Part shown: positions 23,092 to 30,999 of the stretch, piece after piece
Position numbering within the stretch: the first letter of the stretch is position 1
Layout of the letters: each line of letters opens with the position of its first letter
Assembly: GCA_001464475.1 (NCBI GenBank)
Contig: LNDX01000026.1
Location: 1 to 33,746 of the forward strand
Length of the DNA stretch: 33,746 nt
Direction: 5' to 3'
Source: Flavobacteriaceae bacterium Ga0077528
Lineage (GTDB): Bacteria > Bacteroidota > Bacteroidia > Flavobacteriales > Flavobacteriaceae
Program-made: the position numbers and the translations under genes
Notes under the pieces: model-generated
Database searches by the model: none
Told to the model about the DNA's origin: nothing
What the model saw: the letters and a program-made list of their open reading frames with translations, nothing else

Positions 23092-24786
23092 ATGTCAGAC
23101 GATAAGAAAGTGATTTTCTCAATGCAAAAATTGAGCAAGTCGTATCAAGGAAGTGATAAGCAAGTATTGAAAAACATCTATTTAAGTTTCTTTTATGGAG
23201 CTAAAATTGGTATTCTTGGACTTAATGGTTCTGGAAAATCATCTTTATTAAAAATCATTGCTGGAGTTGATAAAAACTATCAAGGCGATGTGGTTTTTCA
23301 ACCTGGTTATACAGTTGGTTATTTAGAGCAAGAACCGCAATTAGATGATACTAAAACAGTTATTGAAATAGTAAAAGAAGGTGTTGCTGAAACTGTTGCT
23401 GTTCTTGAAGAGTTCAACAAAATCAACGATATGTTTGGTTTGCCAGAGGTGTATGAAGATGCAGATAAAATGCAGAAACTGATGGACAGACAAGCCGATT
23501 TACAAGATAAAATTGACGCTTCTGGTGCTTGGGAATTAGATACCAAATTAGAAATTGCAATGGATGCTTTACGTACTCCAGAAGGTGATACACCAATCAA
23601 ACATTTATCTGGTGGAGAGCGTCGTCGTGTAGCTTTGTGTCGTTTATTATTGCAACAACCTGACGTTTTATTACTAGATGAACCAACGAATCACTTAGAT
23701 GCAGAATCAGTTCTTTGGTTAGAACAACACTTAGCTCAATATGCTGGAACTGTAATTGCAGTAACGCACGATAGATATTTCTTAGACAACGTTGCTGGTT
23801 GGATTTTAGAACTTGATAGAGGTGAAGGTATTCCATGGAAAGGAAACTACTCTTCTTGGTTAGATCAAAAATCTAAACGAATGGAGCAAGAAGAAAAAAC
23901 TGCTTCAAAACGTAGAAAAACTTTAGAACGTGAGTTGGATTGGGTTCGTCAAGGAGCAAAAGGAAGGCAAACCAAACAAAAAGCACGTCTTCAGAACTAT
24001 GATAAATTATTAAACGAAGACCAAAAAGAATTAGATGAAAAATTAGAAATCTACATTCCAAATGGGCCACGATTAGGAACTAATGTTATTCAAGCTAAAG
24101 GTGTTGCCAAAGCTTATGGAGACAAATTATTGTATGATGATTTGAACTTCACTTTACCTCAAGCAGGAATTGTTGGAATTATTGGACCAAATGGTGCAGG
24201 AAAATCAACTATTTTTAGAATGATTATGGGTGAAGAAACTCCAGATGCAGGAACGTTTGAAATTGGAGAAACAGTTAAAATAGCTTATGTAGATCAAGCG
24301 CATTCTAACATTGATCCGAATAAATCTATTTGGGAAAACTTCTGTGATGGTCAAGAACTTATTATGATGGGTGGACGACAAGTTAATTCAAGAGCTTATT
24401 TATCTCGTTTTAATTTCGGTGGAAGTGAACAAAACAAAAAAGTATCTGCACTTTCTGGTGGTGAGCGAAACCGTTTACATCTTGCTATGACTTTAAAAGA
24501 AGAAGGAAACGTACTTTTATTAGATGAGCCAACCAACGATTTAGATATTAATACACTAAGAGCTTTAGAAGAAGGTTTGGAAAACTTTGCAGGATGTGCT
24601 GTAGTTATCTCTCACGATAGATGGTTTTTAGATAGAATTTGTACGCACATTCTAGCTTTTGAAGGAGATTCTCAAGTATATTACTTTGAAGGTGGTTTCT
24701 CTGAATATGAAGAAAATAAGAAAAAACGATTGGGTGGAGATTTAACACCTAAACGATTGAAATATAAAAAGTTAATAAGAAATTAA
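23092..24786 (+). CDS. ettA: Energy-dependent translational throttle protein EttA (ABC-F)
   Basis: 564 aa ABC-F protein with two nucleotide-binding domains and no membrane segment. NBD1 has Walker A GLNGSGKSS, signature LSGGERRRVALCRLLL and Walker B LLLDEPTNHLD. The linker (PtIM) region is KRMEQEEKTASKRRKTLERELDWVRQ with ARLQNYDKLL. NBD2 has Walker A GPNGAGKST, LSGGERNRLHLAMTL and LLLDEPTNDLD. The EttA assignment rests on length, the arm-containing NBD1 insertion and the start FSMQKLSKSY. EttA binds the ribosomal E site and gates the first elongation steps according to ATP/ADP ratio. A strong terminator follows 10 nt after the stop. Confidence 0.95.
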   Translation: MSDDKKVIFSMQKLSKSYQGSDKQVLKNIYLSFFYGAKIGILGLNGSGKSSLLKIIAGVDKNYQGDVVFQPGYTVGYLEQEPQLDDTKTVIEIVKEGVAETVAVLEEFNKINDMFGLPEVYEDADKMQKLMDRQADLQDKIDASGAWELDTKLEIAMDALRTPEGDTPIKHLSGGERRRVALCRLLLQQPDVLLLDEPTNHLDAESVLWLEQHLAQYAGTVIAVTHDRYFLDNVAGWILELDRGEGIPWKGNYSSWLDQKSKRMEQEEKTASKRRKTLERELDWVRQGAKGRQTKQKARLQNYDKLLNEDQKELDEKLEIYIPNGPRLGTNVIQAKGVAKAYGDKLLYDDLNFTLPQAGIVGIIGPNGAGKSTIFRMIMGEETPDAGTFEIGETVKIAYVDQAHSNIDPNKSIWENFCDGQELIMMGGRQVNSRAYLSRFNFGGSEQNKKVSALSGGERNRLHLAMTLKEEGNVLLLDEPTNDLDINTLRALEEGLENFAGCAVVISHDRWFLDRICTHILAFEGDSQVYYFEGGFSEYEENKKKRLGGDLTPKRLKYKKLIRN

Positions 24787-24796
24787 ATGTTTTTAT

Positions 24797-24828
24797 AAAA
24801 AAATCCCAAATTTGTTTGGGATTTTTTT
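24797..24828. terminator. Intrinsic terminator of ettA
   Basis: A 14-bp perfect stem (24797-24810 and 24815-24828, core ATCCCAAA/TTTGGGAT) with a TTTG loop and a run of seven T. It ends the ettA unit and insulates the downstream kinase gene. Confidence 0.9.
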
Positions 24829-24879
24829 GTAATTTTAACTTATAAAGGTACTTTCAAAAAAATACTATATCTATAATAA

Positions 24880-27081
24880 TTGAAAATTAATAAAAATATA
24901 TTTCTGTTAATTGCTTTAACTTTTTTACAGTTGGCAATTTCTCAAGTGCAATCAAAAAAACAGATTGAGAAAACGCTTATTGATGCAGGAGATGCTTTTT
25001 TTAATTTAGATGTAGATAAATCACTTAAATTATCTAAATCAGCTTTAGATAATGCCTACAAAATTAAGGATGATGCTTTAATGGCAAAAGCTTATAATGT
25101 AATTGGACTAAATTTTGAAGAATTTTATAACCCAGACAAAGGATTTGATTATTACCAAAAAGCACTTAGACACGCCGAATTAGCCCAAAATGATTCCATT
25201 AGAGATTGGGTAAATAACAATATTGGAAGTTATTATTCTTACAGAAAAAATAATTTTAAGAAAAGTATTGAATACTATAAGAAAGCGCTATTTTTTTCTG
25301 AAAAAATAAAAGATTCTATAGAAATAATGTATACTAAACTCAATATTGCGTCTGCTTATTTTGCAATTAATGATTTCAAAAATGGGATTGTCTATCTTGA
25401 AAGTACAAAGGATTATGTATTAAAAAGTAAAGAGTTAGAAGCAAAAATTTCTTTATACTCAATGTTTGGTTCATATTATAGTTTTTATAATGACAATGTA
25501 AAAGCCGAACAGAATTTTAATGAAGCTGTAAATTTGAGTAAAAAGAATACTTCAAAACTTGTTGATTCCAATGTTTGTGATGTTTATAATGACTTTTCTA
25601 AGCATTACAAAAAAAATAAGAATTACGAAAAAGCATTTTATTACTTAAATCTTCATCAAGAACTTAAAGAAAAAGTTTATAATGATGAACGAATAAAAAA
25701 AGTAAAATTAGCCGGAAGTGAAATTGAATTAGCGGAATATCAAAGACAGATTGATAAAATTGAAGTAGAAAAATCAAAGCAATCTAAAGATTTGAAAGAA
25801 TCGAAATTAATTGTTTTGCTTTTTGTAATTATACTTTTCATTTTGTTGTTATTGCTTTATTCATTGTATAAAAATAACGTCTTTAGAGAACAATCTAATC
25901 GAGAGTTAAAAATTGCAAATGAGGAATTAAAGATTGCTAAAGAAAAAGCAGAGGTTGCATCTCAATTAAAAACTCAATTCGTATCTACAATTAGTCATGA
26001 ATTAAGAACGCCACTTTATGGAGTTGTCGGAATTACTAATATTATTCTTGATGAACACAAAGAGCTTGCAAATAGTCCGCATTTAAATTCTTTAAAATTT
26101 TCAGCAAGATATCTTTTGTCATTGGTGAATGATTTACTTCAAATCAACAAAATTGAAGAAAATAAAATCACGTTGGAAAATATGATTTTTAATGTTTCTG
26201 ACGAAATTAAAACCATTGTTGATTCCTTAGAATTCATTGCAGTAAAAAACAACAATAAATTAATTGCCGATATTGATGCCAATATTCCTGAATTCTTAAT
26301 TGGTGATAAACTGCGATTGTCACAAGTATTCATGAATTTAGTAAGTAATGCTTTGAAATTTACTAAAGATGGTAAAGTTATAGTAACAGCAAAACAAGAA
26401 AGAATAGAAGGAACTAAACATTTTATTCATTTCAGTGTTGAAGATAACGGTGTAGGTATTGCCAAAGAAGATCAAGAGAAAATTTTCGAAAAATTTGTAC
26501 AAATTGAACGTAAAGAAGGAGATTATCAAGGCACTGGTTTAGGTTTATCTATTGTACAAAAATTAACCGAATTGTTTGGAAGTAAAATTCATCTTGAAAG
26601 TGAAGAAGGAGTTGGAACAACTTTCTCATTTACCATTGGTTTTGAAGCTGATGAAACTAAAAAGAACGAAATAATAAATAACATTGTTGTCGATTTGTCA
26701 TCCAATCATTTTTATAAAATTCTTGTGGTGGAAGACAATAAAATCAATCAAATAGTTACTAAGAAAATTTTAGAAAGTAATAATTTCAAATGTACCATTC
26801 TAGATGATGGTTATGCTGCTATAGAATTATTAGATAATGAAAACTTTGATGTGATTTTAATGGATATCAATATGCCAATCATTAATGGATTTGATACTAC
26901 AAAACTCATTAGAAAAAAAGGAATTACTACTCCAGTAATAGCTTTAACGGCATTTGATAAACAAGAAATTACCGAGCAAGCATTGTCATGTGGAATGAAT
27001 GATATTATCATAAAGCCATTTGAACAAGGTAAGTTATTTCAAGTTATTAATAATCTTGTGACAAAAAAAAACGTTGATTAA
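24880..27081 (+). CDS. Hybrid sensor histidine kinase/response regulator with TPR sensor region
   Basis: 733 aa, starting at TTG (24880). This start is required to obtain the signal sequence MKINKNIFLLIALTFLQLAIS; the first in-frame ATG is at codon 68. The periplasmic part (about 25-290) consists of TPR-like helices (KGFDYYQKALRHAELA; KKSIEYYKKALFFSEKI). A membrane helix follows at 310-327, then a coiled coil (330-365). HisKA has the phosphoacceptor H373 in ISHELRTP. The ATPase domain shows the N box (MNLVSNALKF), G1 EDNGVGIA and G2 GTGLGLSIV. A receiver domain (613-727) carries D662 in LMDINMP and K712 in IIKPF. It is a self-contained phosphorelay; no DNA-binding output domain is present, so a further partner is expected. 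The stop overlaps that of the converging DEAD-box gene. Confidence 0.94.
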   Translation: MKINKNIFLLIALTFLQLAISQVQSKKQIEKTLIDAGDAFFNLDVDKSLKLSKSALDNAYKIKDDALMAKAYNVIGLNFEEFYNPDKGFDYYQKALRHAELAQNDSIRDWVNNNIGSYYSYRKNNFKKSIEYYKKALFFSEKIKDSIEIMYTKLNIASAYFAINDFKNGIVYLESTKDYVLKSKELEAKISLYSMFGSYYSFYNDNVKAEQNFNEAVNLSKKNTSKLVDSNVCDVYNDFSKHYKKNKNYEKAFYYLNLHQELKEKVYNDERIKKVKLAGSEIELAEYQRQIDKIEVEKSKQSKDLKESKLIVLLFVIILFILLLLLYSLYKNNVFREQSNRELKIANEELKIAKEKAEVASQLKTQFVSTISHELRTPLYGVVGITNIILDEHKELANSPHLNSLKFSARYLLSLVNDLLQINKIEENKITLENMIFNVSDEIKTIVDSLEFIAVKNNNKLIADIDANIPEFLIGDKLRLSQVFMNLVSNALKFTKDGKVIVTAKQERIEGTKHFIHFSVEDNGVGIAKEDQEKIFEKFVQIERKEGDYQGTGLGLSIVQKLTELFGSKIHLESEEGVGTTFSFTIGFEADETKKNEIINNIVVDLSSNHFYKILVVEDNKINQIVTKKILESNNFKCTILDDGYAAIELLDNENFDVILMDINMPIINGFDTTKLIRKKGITTPVIALTAFDKQEITEQALSCGMNDIIIKPFEQGKLFQVINNLVTKKNVD

Positions 27082-27095
27082 TACCAACGTTTTTT
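27066..27095. terminator. Bidirectional terminator hairpin overlapping both stop codons
   Basis: AAAAAACGTTG (27066-27076) and CAACGTTTTTT (27085-27095) form an 11-bp perfect stem with an 8-nt loop. Both stop codons, at 27079-27081 (+) and 27078-27080 (-), lie in the loop. Each arm is the last coding sequence of one of the two converging genes. Confidence 0.75.
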
Positions 27096-28328
27096 ATTCT
27101 TTTTAGAAGCATCTGATTTTCTTGAATTTCCAGATTCTGGTTTCTTTTTATTTCTCAAATCTGGTTTTGCATCCGGATTAGGAATTTCGTCTGTGTAAGG
27201 ATAAGGATGTTCTTTTTCTACTTTTACATTAATCTTGATTAGCTTCTCAATATCTTTCCAATAAGGTTGCTCGTCTTTTGCACAAAAGGAAATTGCCAAA
27301 CCAGTATTTCCAGCTCTTCCGGTTCTTCCAATTCGGTGAACATAGGTTTCTGAAATGTTTGGAATGTCAAAATTGATTACATAAGGCAAACTTTCTATAT
27401 CAATTCCACGAGCTGCAATATCGGTGGCAACTAATACAGATATTTCTTTATTTTTGAATGCATCTAAAACACGTTGTCTTGCGTTTTGCGATTTATCTCC
27501 GTGAATTGCTTCAGCAGTTACATTGTTTTTCTTTAATGCTTTTACCACATTATCTGCACCATGTTTAGTTCTTGTAAAAACCAATACATTTTCGATTTTA
27601 TCGTTTCTGATGATGTGATATAATAATTTTCTTTTGTCTTCTTTTCCAACAAAATATACTTTTTGATTTACTTTTTCTGCTGTTGATGAAACTGGATCTA
27701 CCGAAACATATTTTGGTTTGGTCAAAAAAGTATCTGCCAATTCACGAATAGCCATTGGCATTGTTGCAGAAAATAAAAGTGTTTGTCTGTTGTCTGGTGT
27801 TAGTTTTACAATTTTCTTTACATCGTTAATAAAACCCATATCCAACATTTGATCGGCTTCATCTAATACTAGAAAATGCAAATGATCTAAATCAATAAAT
27901 CCTTGTTTGTGTAAATCCAAAAGTCTTCCTGGCGTTGCTATTAGAATATCAATTCCTTTTTTTAGTTGATCAACTTGTGGCACTTGGCTAACACCACCAA
28001 AAATAACCATTGAACGAATATTGGTATATTTTCCGTAAGTATTGAAACTTTCGTCAATTTGAATAGCTAATTCACGAGTAGGAGTGACCACCAAAGTTCT
28101 TATTACTTTTCTCTTGGCAGAAGAACCTACCAAACGATGTAACATGTTTATAATAGGAATAGCAAATGCAGCTGTTTTTCCTGTACCAGTTTGAGCGCAA
28201 CCTACTAAATCGGTTCCTTCAAGAATTACAGGAATAGCTTGTTGTTGAATAGGAGTAGGCGATTCGTAACCTTCTTCGGTTAATGCCTGTTGTATGTTTT
28301 TTAATAAATTTAAATCGCTGAATGTCAT
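27078..28328 (-). CDS. DEAD-box RNA helicase (RhlE-like)
   Basis: 416 aa from the ATG at 28328 (MTFSDLNLLKNIQQALTEEGY); the frame is open to a TTG at 28355 but the ATG fits the family start. The core is complete: Q motif GYESPTPIQQQAIP, motif I AQTGTGKT, Ia PTRELAIQ, GG, TPGRLLD, motif II DEAD, motif III SAT, IV VLVFTRTKHGAD, V ATDIAARGID and VI HRIGRTGRAG. A short basic C-terminal tail (NKKKPESGNSRKSDASKKNKK) is typical of RhlE-type helicases used in ribosome assembly or RNA turnover. Substrate cannot be read from sequence. A TATCTTTG -7-like box is at 28363-28370. Its last bases form half of a terminator with the converging kinase gene. Confidence 0.96.
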   Translation of the reverse strand: MTFSDLNLLKNIQQALTEEGYESPTPIQQQAIPVILEGTDLVGCAQTGTGKTAAFAIPIINMLHRLVGSSAKRKVIRTLVVTPTRELAIQIDESFNTYGKYTNIRSMVIFGGVSQVPQVDQLKKGIDILIATPGRLLDLHKQGFIDLDHLHFLVLDEADQMLDMGFINDVKKIVKLTPDNRQTLLFSATMPMAIRELADTFLTKPKYVSVDPVSSTAEKVNQKVYFVGKEDKRKLLYHIIRNDKIENVLVFTRTKHGADNVVKALKKNNVTAEAIHGDKSQNARQRVLDAFKNKEISVLVATDIAARGIDIESLPYVINFDIPNISETYVHRIGRTGRAGNTGLAISFCAKDEQPYWKDIEKLIKINVKVEKEHPYPYTDEIPNPDAKPDLRNKKKPESGNSRKSDASKKNKKRWY

Positions 28329-28362
28329 AAGTGTATTCGTCTTGAACTGTTTCAAGTGGTTG

Positions 28363-28370
28363 CAAAGATA
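28363..28370 (-). promoter_or_regulatory. Candidate -7 promoter box of the DEAD-box helicase gene
   Basis: Minus-strand TATCTTTG, identical to the -7 box of pheT, 34 nt upstream of the start codon. The nearest upstream TTG is 29 nt away, too far for a standard -33 element. Its position also argues against the TTG at 28355 as start. Confidence 0.45.
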
Positions 28371-28431
28371 GGTTATATTTATTAAACCTTGTTTTTAGTC
28401 AATAAATTGGGAAGTTGTAGCGATTTTCTAT

Positions 28432-28782
28432 CTAACTCCTCAATATCTTTTCCATGGTTCTACCTTTAGCCAATTCGTCTATTAGTTTATCTAAATAACG
28501 AATCTTTTGCATCAATTTGTTTTCGATTTCTTCTATTCTATAGCCACAAATTACTCCAGTTATTTTAGTAACATTTTCGTTTAATTGTGGAGCATCTTCA
28601 AAGAAGGTTTCGAATGTAGTCTTGTTATCTAAAATTTGTTGCAATTGCTCTTGGTTGTATCCAGTAAGCCAACAAATGATTGTATCAACTTCTTCTTTGG
28701 TACGACCTTTTTTTTCCGCTTTGTTTACATAATGCGGATAGACGCTTGCAAATGAAGTACTGAATATTCTATGATTTTCCAT
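28432..28782 (-). CDS. DUF2200 family protein
   Basis: 116 aa. It matches my knowledge of the DUF2200 family through [28 protein letters not shown], which is the family's most conserved block, followed by the helix [31 protein letters not shown] and the C-terminal [18 protein letters not shown]. Small cytoplasmic all-alpha protein of unknown function, widespread in bacteria. It has no signal peptide or membrane segment. It lies 58 nt downstream of the arginase-family gene on the same strand, so it may share its transcript, and 103 nt upstream of the DEAD-box gene. I saw no separate promoter. Confidence 0.92.
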   Translation of the reverse strand: MENHRIFSTSFASVYPHYVNKAEKKGRTKEEVDTIICWLTGYNQEQLQQILDNKTTFETFFEDAPQLNENVTKITGVICGYRIEEIENKLMQKIRYLDKLIDELAKGRTMEKILRS

Positions 28783-28840
28783 GATTATTGATTTTTAGTA
28801 GCGCTTCAAGTAAAGTTTCTTATTGATTATAAAATCAAAA

Positions 28841-29884
28841 CTAACTCAATTCCACTAATGTCTTCGCTTTAATAAAATCGGTTACAAGATATCCAATTAA
28901 TTTTCCAACCAAATGATTGTTTTTTTCATTGTCTAAACTTGGTGCGCCTTCGCAAATGTGTAAGTAAGCGGCATTTTGGTGTTTGCCAAAGAAGTAAATA
29001 AATTGACGCACTTCTTCTACAGAAAAACCACTTAGTGTCATAGCACTACAAGGTATGTTTGGAATTGAATCTAAGTCGATTTCTACACCATAGGAATCAT
29101 TTTTTATAAAGTCTAGAGCAAATTGCATTTCGCTATTAAAATTTTTAGTCATTTTAATCTTCATGCTATCGTATGTATTGTACAAAACTCTATCTTTTAA
29201 GGTTTTGAGTTTGTCTAAAACACTTTTAGAAGTATAGCAATGGTGTAAACCAAAAATGAAATATTTCTTAAGAAAACCTTCTTCAAAAGCATATGAAAAT
29301 CCGTTTCCACTGTGTCGACCTTCTAAAATTCTAAAATCGGAATGCGCATCAAAGTTTACAGCATTAATTGGTTTTCCTTTGGCTAAAGCTGTTCCTTTTA
29401 TGTTTCCGTAGGCATTGTTGTGACCACCACCAATAACCAAAGGTATTTTTCCAGCAGTAACAATTAGAGAGATTATATGAGCTACTTCTTTGTCAATTTT
29501 TACAACTAATTCGCTTAATTTTTTTCTATCGGCAGTTACGTTAAAATCAAGATTTTGAACTAATTCCATTTCTTCGGCTACGTCTAATGCACCCAAAACT
29601 ACAATCTGTGATCCTTTGCAAAAACGATTGTGCTGAATATTAGCAATACTTTTGATGGCACTTTCCCAAGCGGTGCTTGCTCCAGGTCGGCCATAATTGG
29701 CTCTTACTCCAATATCTTCTGGAATTCCGAATAATACAAACTGTTGCTCACATTCTTTGAGGAATTTAGCCACATCTTGCTCTTTTGGAATGGTTACCAT
29801 TTTTTCTCCAAATTTCACTTCACCGCTACGATGATTAGTAATCTTTGACAAATCGGATGCTGTAAAGCGAATAAGTTTTTCCAT
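28841..29884 (-). CDS. Arginase/formimidoylglutamase family hydrolase
   Basis: 347 aa ureohydrolase-fold protein. Metal-ligand motifs: GGGHNN (152-157, ligand H155), FDAHSDFR (ligands D179, H181, D183) and VEIDLDSIP (D270, D272), giving the six-ligand dinuclear Mn site. The usual first motif GGDH is GGGH, but the lost Asp is not a direct ligand. FGIPEDIGVRANYGRPGAS at residues 52-70 is like the N-terminal region of formimidoylglutamases and agmatinases. Flavobacterial members of this type are usually annotated as formimidoylglutamase (histidine degradation, formimidoyl-Glu to Glu plus formamide), but no other hut gene is here, so the substrate is open. The gene is divergent from the coiled-coil pair. 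Confidence 0.88.
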   Translation of the reverse strand: MEKLIRFTASDLSKITNHRSGEVKFGEKMVTIPKEQDVAKFLKECEQQFVLFGIPEDIGVRANYGRPGASTAWESAIKSIANIQHNRFCKGSQIVVLGALDVAEEMELVQNLDFNVTADRKKLSELVVKIDKEVAHIISLIVTAGKIPLVIGGGHNNAYGNIKGTALAKGKPINAVNFDAHSDFRILEGRHSGNGFSYAFEEGFLKKYFIFGLHHCYTSKSVLDKLKTLKDRVLYNTYDSMKIKMTKNFNSEMQFALDFIKNDSYGVEIDLDSIPNIPCSAMTLSGFSVEEVRQFIYFFGKHQNAAYLHICEGAPSLDNEKNNHLVGKLIGYLVTDFIKAKTLVELS

Positions 29885-29904
29885 TAAAAAAATAAATCTT
29901 TCTC

Positions 29905-29912
29905 CAAAAATA
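29905..29912 (-). promoter_or_regulatory. Candidate -7 promoter box of the arginase-family gene
   Basis: Minus-strand TATTTTTG, matching TAnnTTTG, 20 nt before the start codon. No correctly spaced TTG is present. Confidence 0.4.
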
Positions 29913-29955
29913 ATATATTTATGTTAACATACGTTTATGCTTAAAGTAATATTGC

Positions 29956-29963
29956 TAAATTTG
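29956..29963 (+). promoter_or_regulatory. Candidate -7 promoter box of the first coiled-coil gene
   Basis: TAAATTTG matches TAnnTTTG and ends 21 nt before the ATG at 29985. It lies downstream of the alternative ATG at 29937, which supports 29985 as the true start. No TTG is at the expected distance. Confidence 0.45.
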
Positions 29964-29984
29964 TTCAAATTAATTCTACAAAAA

Positions 29985-30869
29985 ATGGAAAATCAAAAAG
30001 GTAACACGTCGTTAAAAGCCATCATATTAGTGCTTTCACTATTGTTGTTGGGAAGTTTGTTTTATATATTCAAATTGACAACAGAAACCAAAACTCTTGA
30101 AACAGAGGTTTCGTCTGTAAAAACAGAAAAAGATAATGTTCTTAAAGATTTGGAAGAACTAAAAGCTACTTATGATGCCGCAATTGCAGAAAACACATCA
30201 ATGTCTGATGAGTTAATTGCTGAAAGAGAAAAAGTTGTAGGATTGATGGCGCAATTAGAGAAAACTAAAGGTGATGTAAATGCTATGGCAAAATACAAAC
30301 AACAAGTAGCAGCATTGCAAACTAAAATGAACAGTTTGATGCAAGAAGTTGCTGTTTTGAAAAAAGAAAATCAAACACTTACTACAAATTTAGATAGTAC
30401 AAAAGTAGTTTTGGCAGATTCTAAAAATTACAATCAAGTACTTGTAGGTCAAAATGAAGAACTTTCTAAAACTGTAGAAAAAGCTTCTAAATTATCTGTA
30501 TTAAATTTGAAAACTGGTTCTTATAAATTGAAAGGTTCTGGAAAACAAGTAGAAACAGATAAAGCGAGTAGAGTAGATATCTTGAAAGTGAGTTTTACTA
30601 TTGCTGAAAATAGCGTAGCAAAATCTGGAGATAAAACTTACTATGTTCAAGTAATTGATAGCAAAAACAATGTTCTTGGAGATAAAATCACTACAAGTTT
30701 TGGAGACAAATCCTTGACTTATAGTTTTACCTCTACTGTGAAATATGAAAATAAAACGGTTGATGTGGTTAAAGATTTGCCAGGAAAAGATTTTCAAAAA
30801 GGAACGTATTTTGTAAATGTATTTGACAAAGCAGAATTGGTTTCAAAATCTAGTTTTACATTGCGATAA
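29985..30869 (+). CDS. Membrane-anchored coiled-coil protein (tandem paralogue 1)
   Basis: 294 aa from the ATG at 29985. The frame extends to 29937, but MENQKGNTSLKAIILVLSLLLLGSLFYIF gives the expected single N-terminal membrane helix (about residues 11-29), and a promoter-like box lies between the two ATGs. Residues ~35-165 are a long coiled coil (VSSVKTEKDNVLKDLEEL; AQLEKTKGDVNAMAKYKQQVAALQTKMNSL). A C-terminal globular domain of ~120 residues (LNLKTGSYKLKGSGKQVETDKA ... YYVQVIDSKNNVLGDKITTSFGDKSLTYSF ... FVNVFDKAELVSKSSFTLR) is shared with the next gene. Topology is probably N-in with a periplasmic coiled coil. No family name recognised. A clear terminator follows. Confidence 0.85.
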   Translation: MENQKGNTSLKAIILVLSLLLLGSLFYIFKLTTETKTLETEVSSVKTEKDNVLKDLEELKATYDAAIAENTSMSDELIAEREKVVGLMAQLEKTKGDVNAMAKYKQQVAALQTKMNSLMQEVAVLKKENQTLTTNLDSTKVVLADSKNYNQVLVGQNEELSKTVEKASKLSVLNLKTGSYKLKGSGKQVETDKASRVDILKVSFTIAENSVAKSGDKTYYVQVIDSKNNVLGDKITTSFGDKSLTYSFTSTVKYENKTVDVVKDLPGKDFQKGTYFVNVFDKAELVSKSSFTLR

Positions 30870-30892
30870 AACAATTATTAATTCAAAATAGG

Positions 30893-30925
30893 AAAAGGTG
30901 TTTACTTTCGGTAAACGCCTTTTTT
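30893..30925 (+). terminator. Intrinsic terminator between the paralogous coiled-coil genes
   Basis: AAAAGGTGTTTAC (30893-30905) pairs with GTAAACGCCTTTT (30911-30923), with one G-T wobble and a 5-nt loop, followed by further T. It implies the two paralogues are separate transcription units. Confidence 0.85.
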
Positions 30926-30999
30926 GTTTATAACTTGTTAGTTTATCAACGACTGAAACACCACTTTTTGATGTTATTTTGTAGTATAATTGAAATATA

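Noticed and set aside
23319..24070. Long minus-strand open frames opposite ettA, and similar frames opposite holA, uvrD and the kinase.
   Set aside because: They lie antisense to well-conserved coding sequence, show no family motifs or initiation context, and are shadows of the real genes.
29937..29984. Upstream ATG start for the first coiled-coil gene.
   Set aside because: A TAAATTTG -7-like box lies between the two ATGs, and the downstream Met gives a standard single-pass anchor.
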